DNA from: Pseudobdellovibrionaceae bacterium
GTDB lineage: Bacteria; Bdellovibrionota; Bdellovibrionia; Bdellovibrionales; Bdellovibrionaceae
Assembly (NCBI GenBank): GCA_016719575.1
Contig: JADJYV010000013.1
Location: 186,001-250,000 of the forward strand
Length of the DNA: 64,000 bases
Direction of reading: 5' to 3'
The notes under the pieces are model-generated. The model saw only the letters and a list, made by a program, of their open reading frames with translations. It was not told the DNA's origin and did not search any database. Both the position numbers and the translations under genes were made by a program. Shown here one piece after another: positions 43,604 through 52,552 of the stretch (position 1 is the stretch's first letter; the number at the start of each line of letters is the position of its first letter).

Positions 43604-43909
43604 TTATGCTAAATACTTTGATAATTTCTTTTGGAGAGTCTCCTGCACCTTACCCTTAAAAGGAGTCAAAAGCATAGGGAGATCGACAATTATCTGTATT
43701 TTGCTGCCAGTGGCAATTTCCTGGACCAATAGGTCTGCATTAAATTGGCTACCCCGGACAGTTCCTGACATGCTGCTATCATGAAACTGGGATTTCATTT
43801 TGGAGTCGAAGCGTCGAATATCTACATCCTGATCCAAAAATGTTTTTATTTTCTCAAAGGCTTCTTTTGCGCTGTGCGAGCTCGAGTGCTCAATCGTAAA
43901 TTTAGGCAT
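43604..43909 (-). CDS. PHA-granule-type small protein (polyhydroxyalkanoic acid system family)
   Basis: 101 residues: MPKFTIEHSSSHSAKEAFEKI, with a beta-rich centre (NADLLVQEIATGSKIQIIVD) and the ending LQKKLSKYLA. This matches the short PHA-system family also found in bacteria without PHA; a lipid-binding-like fold is expected. The function is unclear. It is the first gene of the operon with the sigma factor, 5 bp apart, and diverges from aspS. Confidence 0.75.
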   Translation of the reverse strand: MPKFTIEHSSSHSAKEAFEKIKTFLDQDVDIRRFDSKMKSQFHDSSMSGTVRGSQFNADLLVQEIATGSKIQIIVDLPMLLTPFKGKVQETLQKKLSKYLA

Positions 43910-43972
43910 TCTTGGACTTTACATGACTTGGATTTTGACTGCAATAAGACGACGTGTCAGACTCAAAACAAT

Positions 43973-45796
43973 ATGAAATTTGTCAAAGAACTTAAAAGAA
44001 CAGAATATTGCGGAAACTTAAACTCTAAGCACATTGGTCAAAAAGTAATTCTGATGGGTTGGGTAGACTCTCGGCGCGACCATGGGAGCCTGGTGTTTAT
44101 TGATCTTAGGGATCGAGAAGGTATTGTTCAGGTGGTTCTGGACCCAAGCAAGTCAGAAACTTCTGCCTCTAAAAATCTCCGAGGGGAGTTTGTTCTTGCG
44201 ATTGAGGGAGTTGTTCGCTCTCGCCCAGAGGGCATGAAAAATAGCAAAATTAAAACGGGTGAAATCGAAGTCGAAGCAATACGGTGTGAAATTTTGAATG
44301 AGGCGGCTGTGCCGCCGTTTCAAGTTGACGATAAAAATGTGAATGAAACATTGCGATTGAAATATCGTTATTTAGACTTACGTTCGCCACGCTTGACAAG
44401 CCACCTGATGACTCGTCACCGAGTGGCGCAACTTGTCCGGAAGTTCTTGTCGGACAACGGTTTTTTAGAGATCGAAACTCCTATCCTTTTTAAGTCAACA
44501 CCCGAAGGTGCGCGTGACTATTTAGTGCCATCCCGGGTTAACCAGGGGACCTTCTATGCTTTGCCCCAATCTCCGCAAATTTTAAAGCAGTTGCTAATGG
44601 TGTCTGGTTACGATCGCTATTTCCAAATTGCTAGGTGCTTCCGTGATGAAGACTTGCGAGCGGATCGGCAACCCGAGTTCTCGCAGATAGATTTGGAGAT
44701 GTCATTTATAGATCAAGAAGACATCATGAAGCTCAATGAAGAGTTATTACGTACTATCTGGAAAGAAGTTAAGGGCATCAATGTCGGGCCAATTCCTCGA
44801 ATGACTTATCAAGAGGCGATGGATCGTTTTGGTATTGATAAGCCCGATACACGCTTTGGAATGGAAATAAAAGACCTAAAGAACGTCGTCTCGGGTTCGG
44901 GCTTCAAAGTTTTTGATGATGTTATTGCCCGCCATGGAGTTGTCCGAGGTATCGCAGTTCCGAAGGGGGCTGCTTTTTCTCGTGGACAGTTTGATAAGTT
45001 AACGGACATGGCCAAGAGGGCAGGCGCCAAGGGATTGGTTTGGGTCAAGCCTGATACGGATGGAACTTATGCATCACCAGTCTCGAAGTTTTTCACTCAA
45101 GAAAAGCTTGCCGAAATTTTTAAAACTGTGGGCGCGGGTTCTAGTGATTGTGTTCTGATCATTGCCGATGACTTCGATCCAGCTTGCGCAGCTCTTTCGA
45201 CAATGCGGTTGCATCTGGGGAGGGAGCTCAATTTAATTGACACGTCGAAAGATCAATTTTTGTGGGTCGTTGACTTTCCTGCCTTTGAATACTCTCCAGA
45301 CGAAAAACGTTGGGTTTCTCGTCACCATCCATTTACCTCTCCTAAAGATGAATTTGCTCAAGATCTTATTGATGGGAACGAAGCTTCTTACGGAAAGATG
45401 TTAGCAAAAGCATACGATCTTGTCTGCAATGGCTATGAAATGGGTGGAGGAAGCATTCGTATCTACCGAAGTGACTTGCAACAAGCCATGTTCCGGTTAT
45501 TAGGAATGGGCAAAGAAGAGCAGGAAGTAAAATTTGGTTTCTTGTTGGATGCTCTGAAATATGGCGCGCCACCTCACGGGGGTATTGCTTGGGGGATGGA
45601 CCGCTTGGTGATGTTGCTTTGCGGAACGGATGCTATTCGTGAAGTTATTGCCTTCCCTAAAACAGCAAAAGCAAGCTGCTTGATGTCTGAGTGTCCGAGT
45701 GAAGTTCATCGTGACCAATTAACAGAGGTTGGTGTTAGGCTGACCCCTCTTGCTGAGAAAGCCATCGAAGAGACCCGCAAGGCCCGCGAACTATAG
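43973..45796 (+). CDS. aspS: Aspartyl-tRNA synthetase
   Basis: 607 residues from the ATG at 43973; an in-frame start at 43781 would overlap the divergent gene and is too long for the family. Class IIb synthetase features: an OB-fold anticodon domain (GWVDSRRDHGSLVFIDLRD), motif 2 (FRDEDLRADRQPEFSQID), a bacterial GAD insert (about 290-410) and motif 3 (GIAWGMDRLVML). It charges tRNA-Asp, and possibly tRNA-Asn, which cannot be judged here. A terminator overlaps the stop codon. Confidence 0.97.
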   Translation: MKFVKELKRTEYCGNLNSKHIGQKVILMGWVDSRRDHGSLVFIDLRDREGIVQVVLDPSKSETSASKNLRGEFVLAIEGVVRSRPEGMKNSKIKTGEIEVEAIRCEILNEAAVPPFQVDDKNVNETLRLKYRYLDLRSPRLTSHLMTRHRVAQLVRKFLSDNGFLEIETPILFKSTPEGARDYLVPSRVNQGTFYALPQSPQILKQLLMVSGYDRYFQIARCFRDEDLRADRQPEFSQIDLEMSFIDQEDIMKLNEELLRTIWKEVKGINVGPIPRMTYQEAMDRFGIDKPDTRFGMEIKDLKNVVSGSGFKVFDDVIARHGVVRGIAVPKGAAFSRGQFDKLTDMAKRAGAKGLVWVKPDTDGTYASPVSKFFTQEKLAEIFKTVGAGSSDCVLIIADDFDPACAALSTMRLHLGRELNLIDTSKDQFLWVVDFPAFEYSPDEKRWVSRHHPFTSPKDEFAQDLIDGNEASYGKMLAKAYDLVCNGYEMGGGSIRIYRSDLQQAMFRLLGMGKEEQEVKFGFLLDALKYGAPPHGGIAWGMDRLVMLLCGTDAIREVIAFPKTAKASCLMSECPSEVHRDQLTEVGVRLTPLAEKAIEETRKAREL

Positions 45797-45807
45797 CCGG
45801 GCCTTTT
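45779..45807 (+). terminator. Terminator overlapping the aspS stop codon
   Basis: Stem AAGGCCCG / CGGGCCTT (45779-45786 with 45798-45805) with an 11-base loop that contains the aspS stop, followed by a short T run. The 5' arm lies inside the coding region. Confidence 0.8.
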
Positions 45808-46045
45808 CACACTTATAAGTTAGCTCCATTCATTTTAGAAATTCAGATTCAAGGTTGTAAAACATCCTTTGAACAATATCGGCTGAATAGTTACGAGTGG
45901 GTTTAAGCCTAAAATTGTTGGTTACGAGCCTTTTGTGGCGTCTTTAATCTCACTCGGCATCCTCAAATCGAAATAAATGCTCCTCTGCTGCGGAATGCGA
46001 CGGGTACGAGAAATGCATATCCTTGGAGAGCATTGGAGCACGTTT

Positions 46046-46630
46046 ATGGATAAAACCGCCTTAAAAGCCCTCTTTGGATGTCTTGTTTTGATGGCTGCTT
46101 ACGCTGTCATAAAAACAAACCCGTCCCCGTTGCGGCATGAGTTGGTAGAGACAACCGCATTGCCTGGTGATAGCGAGGCTCTAGTGCCAGCCCAAGCCCG
46201 AGTGCAAAAGGTCGAGGATTCTGCTACTGGCGATTTGGCCGATGCGGCGTCGGTTGATGTCGAGGTTCCTGATGCTGCGCTGTCAATGGTAGAGAGAATA
46301 AAAATCGTACAGAATTTATTGCCCAAAAATGGACAAATTAGATTTAAAGGACCAGCCGATGCTCATCATATTCATCCAGCACTTCTTCGAGCTGGTATTG
46401 AGTTGGGACATCTAAAAGAAATTTGGCTTAAAGAACCTGCAGAAAGAAAACTGGCATTTGAATTCTATGAGGATTGTACTTTTAATGATCGCTTGTTTGA
46501 TAGTATTCGCGCCCTTTGTTATGTCAATGCAATTGAAGTCTCTGTGTATCTAGAAAAAACAGATCAGGTGCTATCTTGGACTGTTGATAATTCCGTGCAG
46601 AGTTTAGCGTCCCACCTAATGACCAATTAA
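46046..46630 (+). CDS. Hypothetical membrane-anchored protein
   Basis: 194 residues from the ATG at 46046 (GGAGC about 8 nt upstream). An N-terminal hydrophobic helix (about 5-22) is followed by an acidic, Ala/Val-rich linker and a C-terminal globular region with GPADAHHIHPALLRAGIELG and two Cys. No family is recognised. It precedes another exported protein by 30 bp on the same strand and is probably cotranscribed. The 240 bp upstream, between the aspS terminator and this gene, show no clear feature beyond a possible promoter. Confidence 0.6.
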   Translation: MDKTALKALFGCLVLMAAYAVIKTNPSPLRHELVETTALPGDSEALVPAQARVQKVEDSATGDLADAASVDVEVPDAALSMVERIKIVQNLLPKNGQIRFKGPADAHHIHPALLRAGIELGHLKEIWLKEPAERKLAFEFYEDCTFNDRLFDSIRALCYVNAIEVSVYLEKTDQVLSWTVDNSVQSLASHLMTN

Positions 46631-46660
46631 GTAATTTGTAGAAATTCTGGAGAGAGTGTT

Positions 46661-47782
46661 ATGTGGAAATTAAATAAAAAACTTTGGGCGCTACTTTCTC
46701 TATGTTTTGTACTATTTCAAGATCTGGCGAGAGCTGCAGACTCTAGTTATGGCGGGTTCATTTTTAGCAATCAGATTCCAGCTGATCATATTGAGTTGAT
46801 CAAAGAAGATATTAATTTCGCTTATTCTCTTCCAACGATGAGGGATTCCAATAACTTTCAATTGTTTTCTGAAATGAAAGTTATTAATGGGCCTCATATT
46901 CACAATTGGTTGGTGAATCGAATTCGATATTTTATACCTGAACAAATTGATTTTGAAACGTTTTTTGGATTAACCGGGCAAGATTATAAGTACCTCACTC
47001 CGCCGTCGTTACCAACTTTGTATAGAAGGGGAACACAGCGTTCAGATGTGGTTACAGTTTTGGCCACAAATTTGGGCGGAGCTCTCTATCTTTACGGACG
47101 ACAAAACAAAAACCTTGGGACGGTAACAATAAATGGAAAAACGAAGCCAATTTTATCACCACGAATTGGAGTGATTCAGTTAGGCGATGCCTACTTTTCA
47201 AGTGATTATAGTCCGAGCCTAGATTTAAAATCTGTAATAAACCGATTTTATAGACTGAGTACGTTATTACATGAGGCGCGCCACAGCGATGGCAATGGGC
47301 AATCTACAGGATTTCTGCACGTCAAATGCCCGAAAGGTCATGCTTATGAAGACGAAAGAGCCTGTGATAAATACGAGAATGGCGCCTATGGATTGGAGGC
47401 ACGATTTAATCGTGTATTAAGTAAAAACTGTCGTCAGTGCAGTGTCTCAGAAATCGAAGTCTTGCGTGTGATGTCCTTAGATAATCTCAGTCGTTTGATA
47501 TTACCGACCACGGATCAGGATAAAGTTAAACACTTGCGCCATGCTCTTTCGACCTTCGAATATATCTTAAAGCTATGCGAGACGACAAAAGACGAAGCCT
47601 CGTGTTCACCGAAGAAGATGAAAGAAAATACACAAAAACATGCCGAAATTAGAAATCAGATTGAAGAACTTTTTCGTAATAGAAAGGGCGCAAAACCTCA
47701 GCGAACAGTAGGGGACTCGCGTCCCGAGGGATTTTTTGAAGAGTTTAGCATTGAACAAACCCGTGAATTTATGCAGAAGTAG
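46661..47782 (+). CDS. Exported hypothetical protein with HEARH motif, possible metallopeptidase
   Basis: 373 residues with a signal peptide cleaved near ARA (residue 25). Near residue 205 is STLLHEARHSDGNG, an HExxH zinc motif, followed about 35 residues later by CDKYENGAYGLEA, which could give the third ligand. Several paired Cys (HVKCPKG, ERACDK, CRQCS, KLCETT) suggest disulfides, as expected in the periplasm or outside. The C-terminal third is helical and basic. The protease role is inferred from the motif only. Confidence 0.6.
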   Translation: MWKLNKKLWALLSLCFVLFQDLARAADSSYGGFIFSNQIPADHIELIKEDINFAYSLPTMRDSNNFQLFSEMKVINGPHIHNWLVNRIRYFIPEQIDFETFFGLTGQDYKYLTPPSLPTLYRRGTQRSDVVTVLATNLGGALYLYGRQNKNLGTVTINGKTKPILSPRIGVIQLGDAYFSSDYSPSLDLKSVINRFYRLSTLLHEARHSDGNGQSTGFLHVKCPKGHAYEDERACDKYENGAYGLEARFNRVLSKNCRQCSVSEIEVLRVMSLDNLSRLILPTTDQDKVKHLRHALSTFEYILKLCETTKDEASCSPKKMKENTQKHAEIRNQIEELFRNRKGAKPQRTVGDSRPEGFFEEFSIEQTREFMQK

Positions 47783-47787
47783 AATGA

Positions 47788-48402
47788 TTAAGCCACTTTA
47801 TTCAGTGGATGCTTTTTTAAGCCCTCAACAATATTTCTTGCTACCTTGAGCACCTCAGGCTCCAGATTTTTTTCACAGCAAGATAGAATGACGTCTCCAA
47901 CCCAGGACATCAGCGGTAATACTTGATCTCCGCAGGCGCAGATTCTATGGCTAAGGTCCGCTGGAACACCGGTGACGAGACAGAAAGGCGGTATATCTTT
48001 CGTTACAACTGCCCCAGCTCCGACCATGGCAAAGGCGCCGATAGTAACTCCACAGCGAACGATAGCGCCGGCACCAATTGAAGAGCCGTCTTCGAGCATG
48101 GTGGGGGTGATCTGCCAGTTGTTACGTCCAACTCTTGGGTGCATGTCATTTGTAAAAACGACTGCAGGTCCAACGAAGCACCAACGTGATATCTTTACGC
48201 CATTGTATATGTTTACACCATTCTGAATGCGCGAGCCCTCTCCGATTGTAACATTGGCGTCAACATACACATCTTTAGCAATAGAAACGTGTGAGCCAAT
48301 GACAGCGTTGTTGCGCACATGAGAAAAGTGCCAGATCTTGACATCATCTCCAAGGGAAACTCCTGGTTCAACAACGGCTGTTGGATGAATAAACGCAGTC
48401 AT
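47788..48402 (-). CDS. Left-handed beta-helix acyltransferase (WbpD/WlbB-like)
   Basis: 204 residues of hexapeptide repeats: AVVEPGVSLGDDVKIWHFSH, then NVTIGEGSRIQNGVNIY. The segment FTNDMHPR and the ending VTGVPADL point to N-acetyltransferases of UDP-amino-sugar acids, such as WbpD in lipopolysaccharide O-antigen synthesis. A C-terminal extension with CACG is of unknown use. It likely modifies a sugar nucleotide for surface polysaccharide. Confidence 0.82.
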   Translation of the reverse strand: MTAFIHPTAVVEPGVSLGDDVKIWHFSHVRNNAVIGSHVSIAKDVYVDANVTIGEGSRIQNGVNIYNGVKISRWCFVGPAVVFTNDMHPRVGRNNWQITPTMLEDGSSIGAGAIVRCGVTIGAFAMVGAGAVVTKDIPPFCLVTGVPADLSHRICACGDQVLPLMSWVGDVILSCCEKNLEPEVLKVARNIVEGLKKHPLNKVA

Positions 48403-48510
48403 AGATCCTCCGACGATGATATTATTTTCGCATGATCAGTACAAAATGTAAGGTCCGGATTCGAAAACGCCGGAACTTTGGCCTGTCAACCAGGACCTTT
48501 GAATGATGTC

Positions 48511-50199
48511 TTATTGAATTTCTGCTGTAACGAAGTTTACGTTCTCCTGAGTGACCTTAATCCAAGGGTTTTTTAAAAATTCAATTGTCCAATTTTTGAG
48601 GTCCTGGCATTCAGGGCGGCCTAGTAAAATAAGCTTATTAATTATAAATCCACGAAGTTTTCTCTCTTTAAGGTGAGCACGAAGATTCTCAAAACTTCCC
48701 AAAAGAGGATTTTGATAAAAGGCGGTCACATCGTCTTTGCATCCCATTTTTCCGAGAAATGGATCCGCCACGAACTGCTCTCTAATCGATTTACTGTAGG
48801 CTGTGTAAGACAGGTATGCCGAAGAAATATTTTTTTGATGAAACAGACGATTAAAATTTTCAGTGGGATCTTGGGCCCATGCGGAGGGAATAGAAACGAC
48901 TATTGAATCAGCCGGAAGCTTTTTTAAAGATTCTAGACCCTGCATTGGAATAATAGATTGATACTTAATTGTCGGAAAAAATAGCATCTGATTCATTACC
49001 GGACCCGTTACGAAAATCCATACTATGAGAACGAAAGCTATGGATTTTTTATAGCGATTTGCTGAGTATTGCTCTAAAAATAAAAAAGCAAGAAGAACAA
49101 ATGAGAGGTTCGTAATTGCAGCGAAGCGAGCGGGCGTACGACTAACTTTAAATGGAAAAAAATTTAAGAATTCGGCATTAAAATCAAAGGTCGAGAATAT
49201 TTCATTCTTAATTCTTAGTTCGGGTCCTAACGATAAAGTGAAATAAAATAGGCCGAGTATGAAAATAATTATGCGGACTCTTTCTCTCCAAAAGCCTTTA
49301 AAAAACAGAGAAATAATCATAATCGAAAGGATGATTGGATCGAAAGAATTATACCTTTCATAACTTAAAATTGGATTCATCTCTAGCCATTTGTAAATTA
49401 AATTGGACTCGAAAGGGATGAGGGGACTTAAGAGATCTAAGTTAAAAAGTTGCCTTTGCATTGAAACATCAACAGCTCCATTTTTTAGGGTAAAGGCAAT
49501 CATTGGCCACCACAGGGAGCCAAATATTAAGGCTGACAACAGTAACCCTAGAAAAAGATTTAAATGAGTTTTAACATATACCAAATCTTTTCGCATTTGC
49601 CAGAGCTTAAATAATGTTAGTGTGATCGCAATGAAAAGTAGGGTTGCTATATTGTGAAAAGTTCCAGTTAGAGCAAGTGCAATTAAGAAGCTAGAGATTA
49701 AAACGCTTTTTATATTCCTTGGTGCGAGTGTTGCAACCGCATAAAAAACAAACTGTAGTCCCCATATTTGAGACAGCAAAGTTTCATGCTGATGTGATCT
49801 GGAAATATAAAATCCGCACCACCAAACGAACAAAATATAGCAAAATTGAAGACTGTTAGATTTTAAGAAGGTCTTTGCGACAAGCCAAGCAGAAAATACA
49901 ATTAAAATAATTTGTAAAAGAGTAAAGAGGTGAAACTGAAACAATGGACCTGCTGGAACGGCAGGGCAGGTCAAGATGAAAGGAAAGGGACTGTCGTAAG
50001 AGCCAGAGACATCGGCTCCATAGGGGCTCAAATAGCCGCTGTAATGAAAGTTTCCAGTGAGCACATTATTGCAGTACCAGTCGCCAATCGTTGCGTGGGT
50101 AAATGGATCACCATAGCCACCAGCTAGATTTTCTTTAAAATTCCAGAGTGGAAGGGTGTGTAAAAATACTAATACTATGATTACAATTAGATTTTTCAA
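48511..50199 (-). CDS. Polytopic membrane protein, glycosyltransferase-C-like
   Basis: 562 residues with about eleven membrane helices and a soluble C-terminal part. The first loop holds GGYGDPFTHATIGDWYCNN, resembling the acidic loop of GT-C-type glycosyltransferases. No strong family match. The TTG start follows AGGA and lies 7 bp after the glycosyltransferase-2 gene, so the two likely act together on a lipid-linked sugar. Confidence 0.65.
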   Translation of the reverse strand: MKNLIVIIVLVFLHTLPLWNFKENLAGGYGDPFTHATIGDWYCNNVLTGNFHYSGYLSPYGADVSGSYDSPFPFILTCPAVPAGPLFQFHLFTLLQIILIVFSAWLVAKTFLKSNSLQFCYILFVWWCGFYISRSHQHETLLSQIWGLQFVFYAVATLAPRNIKSVLISSFLIALALTGTFHNIATLLFIAITLTLFKLWQMRKDLVYVKTHLNLFLGLLLSALIFGSLWWPMIAFTLKNGAVDVSMQRQLFNLDLLSPLIPFESNLIYKWLEMNPILSYERYNSFDPIILSIMIISLFFKGFWRERVRIIIFILGLFYFTLSLGPELRIKNEIFSTFDFNAEFLNFFPFKVSRTPARFAAITNLSFVLLAFLFLEQYSANRYKKSIAFVLIVWIFVTGPVMNQMLFFPTIKYQSIIPMQGLESLKKLPADSIVVSIPSAWAQDPTENFNRLFHQKNISSAYLSYTAYSKSIREQFVADPFLGKMGCKDDVTAFYQNPLLGSFENLRAHLKERKLRGFIINKLILLGRPECQDLKNWTIEFLKNPWIKVTQENVNFVTAEIQ

Positions 50200-50206
50200 A
50201 ACATCC

Positions 50207-50926
50207 TCAAGATATTTTAGTCTGGCGTAGTCTTAGACGAATTATTTGTTTTAATACCTTTATTCCATCAATAATGAGATTGACCTTTGAGGGTCTTATT
50301 TCGGGCTTTAGTATGATGGGCATTTCCACCACTTTTGATTGTTGCTCCATATAATAAATAAGCTCAGTGGAAAAAAAATAGTCCTTTGAAACTATATTGT
50401 CTGTCGTATTAAGCTGATCGGCCCTCAAAAAAATTGTTCCGTGTGGATCCTTTGTATGCATTTTTAAAATGAACCATCTCAGCAAGTAAAAAATCCAACT
50501 AGCCACTGTTCGCTTAACACTGCGGTTTATTCGTGAGTTAGGATGACTTTTGCTGCCCACAAAAGTGATGCAGGATTCGTATTCTTTTCGCTTTTCTATA
50601 AAGGACTCTAAATCAGAGAAGCCGAATGGCAGATCAGCTGCGCTGAAAATCACCCAGTCTTCAGAGCCAAGATGTAAGCCACGAATTTCGCGAATGGCAT
50701 AGCGAAAGGCGACACCCATTCCTTTTTCCTTTATATAGATTCCATGGATCCAAGGATGTTTTACCTCTAAAGCTTGTATCACCGCTTTCGTATTATCTGT
50801 GCTAGCATTATCGATGATGTAAGCTTGCAATTGTGGAAAACGTAAAAGCTGTGTACTTAAATTGTCAGCCAGCTTATCAAGAGAGCCTTCCTCGTTGTAT
50901 GCTGGAATTAGGTAAATAATTCTCAT
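50207..50926 (-). CDS. Family 2 glycosyltransferase (dolichol-phosphate-mannose-synthase-like)
   Basis: 239 residues starting MRIIYLIPAYNEEGSLDKL, with DNASTDNT, a GMGVAFRYAI motif and SAADLP in place of the DxD-type acidic motif. It transfers a sugar from a nucleotide donor to a lipid carrier or polysaccharide. Together with the downstream membrane protein it forms a small surface-glycan operon. Confidence 0.82.
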   Translation of the reverse strand: MRIIYLIPAYNEEGSLDKLADNLSTQLLRFPQLQAYIIDNASTDNTKAVIQALEVKHPWIHGIYIKEKGMGVAFRYAIREIRGLHLGSEDWVIFSAADLPFGFSDLESFIEKRKEYESCITFVGSKSHPNSRINRSVKRTVASWIFYLLRWFILKMHTKDPHGTIFLRADQLNTTDNIVSKDYFFSTELIYYMEQQSKVVEMPIILKPEIRPSKVNLIIDGIKVLKQIIRLRLRQTKIS

Positions 50927-51035
50927 TAGTTAAGTTCAGTCATTTTTGCCCTATTATTCAAATCTATATGGCAGACAATTTACAATCTGGACCTTGGGTT
51001 TAAGGAGAATGGAGGCTAGTTTTTGTATTCTTGGC

Positions 51036-51062
51036 TCAAGTTTGCCAATCTCATTCCGATAC
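51036..51062 (+). promoter_or_regulatory. Candidate sigma-28 (FliA) promoter
   Basis: TCAAGTTT-N11-TCCGATAC compares with the consensus TAAAGTTT-N11-GCCGATAA: 7 of 8 and 6 of 8 matches, exact spacing. Transcription would start near 51070, some 27 nt before the ATG of the 116-residue gene. Confidence 0.65.
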
Positions 51063-51096
51063 AGTGTTTGAACACGATCCTCACATGGAGGTGAGA

Positions 51097-51447
51097 ATGG
51101 AAAAAATTAGCCGCATTTTACCACCAAGTCGTAGAGTTGCTACTGTCGATGTTGAACAGTCACAACCGGTGCGACCAGGGGCGCCTGAGTTCGGTCGCCC
51201 CACCCAACGTCTAGAAATTCAAGATCGTGTGAGCCTCAGTTCGGGTGCGAATATAGCACTCCAAGAGAGAGCGCCTACGACATATCGAAATCCAAAAGAA
51301 AGCGCGAGAGCAAGAGTGGTCGAAGATATTGCAGAAAAATTCTTCAATCCGAACGCTGTCGCAAAAGAAGACGGCGAAGGTGTTCAGTCGGAGGAGATTT
51401 TAAAGCGATTGAATGCCAAAGCTGAACTCACTCAAAGCGTTGATTAG
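51097..51447 (+). CDS. Hypothetical protein under a sigma-28 promoter
   Basis: 116 residues from the ATG at 51097, which follows a strong GGAGGTGAG site; an upstream in-frame start at 51031 precedes the promoter core and is unlikely. The N-terminal half is Pro/Arg-rich and probably unfolded (QSQPVRPGAPEFGRP), followed by IQDRVSLSSGANIALQE and a helical, acidic C-terminus (SEEILKRLNAKAEL). The DRVSLSS segment resembles the middle of FlgM anti-sigma factors, but the C-terminal part does not match well, so FlgM identity is only a possibility. It overlaps the 3' end of cpaF by 20 bp. Confidence 0.65.
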   Translation: MEKISRILPPSRRVATVDVEQSQPVRPGAPEFGRPTQRLEIQDRVSLSSGANIALQERAPTTYRNPKESARARVVEDIAEKFFNPNAVAKEDGEGVQSEEILKRLNAKAELTQSVD

Positions 51448-52552
51448 AGAGAACTTTTTCAATTAGAAAACCATTTTCTTCGAGGGAGCATAATTTATAT
51501 ATGCCCTCGAAACGCCTATTTCCATTTGAGCTTTTTTCAACCACAATGACATAGTCTATACTCAACTGAATCAGCCTTCGAATTGCTTGGATATTCCATT
51601 GCGGCGCTCCCATTTGAATCAGCATTTCCAAACGAATGAGCGCTTGCCGGGGATCGGCTGCGTGAAGGCTGCCAAAGCTTCCGCCATGGCCTGTCGCAAG
51701 AGCCATTAAAAGATCTTTGGCCTCACTCCCACGAATTTCACCCATAATAATACGATCAGGCCTAAGGCGTAAAGAGTGACGTAGGAGTTGAGCTTGATCG
51801 ACCTCTTTTAAGATTCCGTTGCTATCGTGACGAGTGATGAGTTTCATAGAGGATGAGTTGGGCAGCTCAATTTCAGGAGTGTCTTCTATGATGACTGCAC
51901 GCTCGTTTTCAGACAGGGTTTGCAAAAGGGCATTAATTAAAGATGTTTTTCCAGAACCCGTGCTACCAACAATTAAAAAGTTTTTCTTCATTTGCATGAT
52001 ACGCTTTAGGTTCTCTACATCCTGCGACGCTGCCCAGCCGTGCTCCAATAGGCTAGTAAAGGTCCAAGGATTTTTAGGGTGGCGTCGAAAGGATAGGTGA
52101 TGATGACTTTTTGTTAACTCTTGCCGGATTATTGTTAAACGAAAGTTGTCAAATTGACCAGTTGCTGTTGGGTTTTCAATATTGCTTTGGCAGAGGGCTT
52201 TTTCGCTAATGCGGTGAAAGCAATTCAGAAACGTAGAGTCCGATAAAAAGCTGTCATTTTCTTTATGCAGGCTTCCATCTCTTTCAAACCAAATGGCCTT
52301 AGGTCCGTTTACGAGGATTTCAGTAATATTTTGGTCCGCAAATAGTCTTTCTAACGGACCAAATGAAAAGTATTCAGAAAAAATTCTGTCTTTGATTTCT
52401 TGGGGTTCAGGTTTGAGACTTTCTTCAATTGCTGTTCTGAACTTTTCAGAGTTCTGTATGCGAAAGTGAGCTTCATTATCTCCGCGCAGTCCTGAAATTT
52501 GCAGAATCTTTTCTTCTGTGTTTTTAAATGCCTTAAATAGGACTTCAGTCAT
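51428..52552 (-). CDS. cpaF: CpaF/TadA-type secretion ATPase
   Basis: 374 residues from the ATG at 52552, which overlaps the secretin stop by 8 bp. N-terminal domain with FGPLERLFADQNITEILVNG. The ATPase core has Walker A GSTGSGKTSLINAL, an Asp box (IIEDTPEIEL), MGEIRGSEAKDLLMALATGH and a His box GSFGSLHAADP. It powers Tad/Flp pilus assembly. TadB/TadC-type membrane partners are not in this window. Confidence 0.93.
   Translation of the reverse strand: MTEVLFKAFKNTEEKILQISGLRGDNEAHFRIQNSEKFRTAIEESLKPEPQEIKDRIFSEYFSFGPLERLFADQNITEILVNGPKAIWFERDGSLHKENDSFLSDSTFLNCFHRISEKALCQSNIENPTATGQFDNFRLTIIRQELTKSHHHLSFRRHPKNPWTFTSLLEHGWAASQDVENLKRIMQMKKNFLIVGSTGSGKTSLINALLQTLSENERAVIIEDTPEIELPNSSSMKLITRHDSNGILKEVDQAQLLRHSLRLRPDRIIMGEIRGSEAKDLLMALATGHGGSFGSLHAADPRQALIRLEMLIQMGAPQWNIQAIRRLIQLSIDYVIVVEKSSNGNRRFEGIYKLCSLEENGFLIEKVLSNQRFE

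Noticed and set aside
45797..46045. Region searched for a tRNA or small RNA after aspS
   Set aside because: No cloverleaf, no clear promoter and no conserved hairpin beyond the aspS terminator.
48450..48499. Inverted repeat AAGGTCC / GGACCTT between the glycan operon and the acyltransferase gene
   Set aside because: Short arms, a 36-base loop and no T run on either side; not convincing as a terminator.
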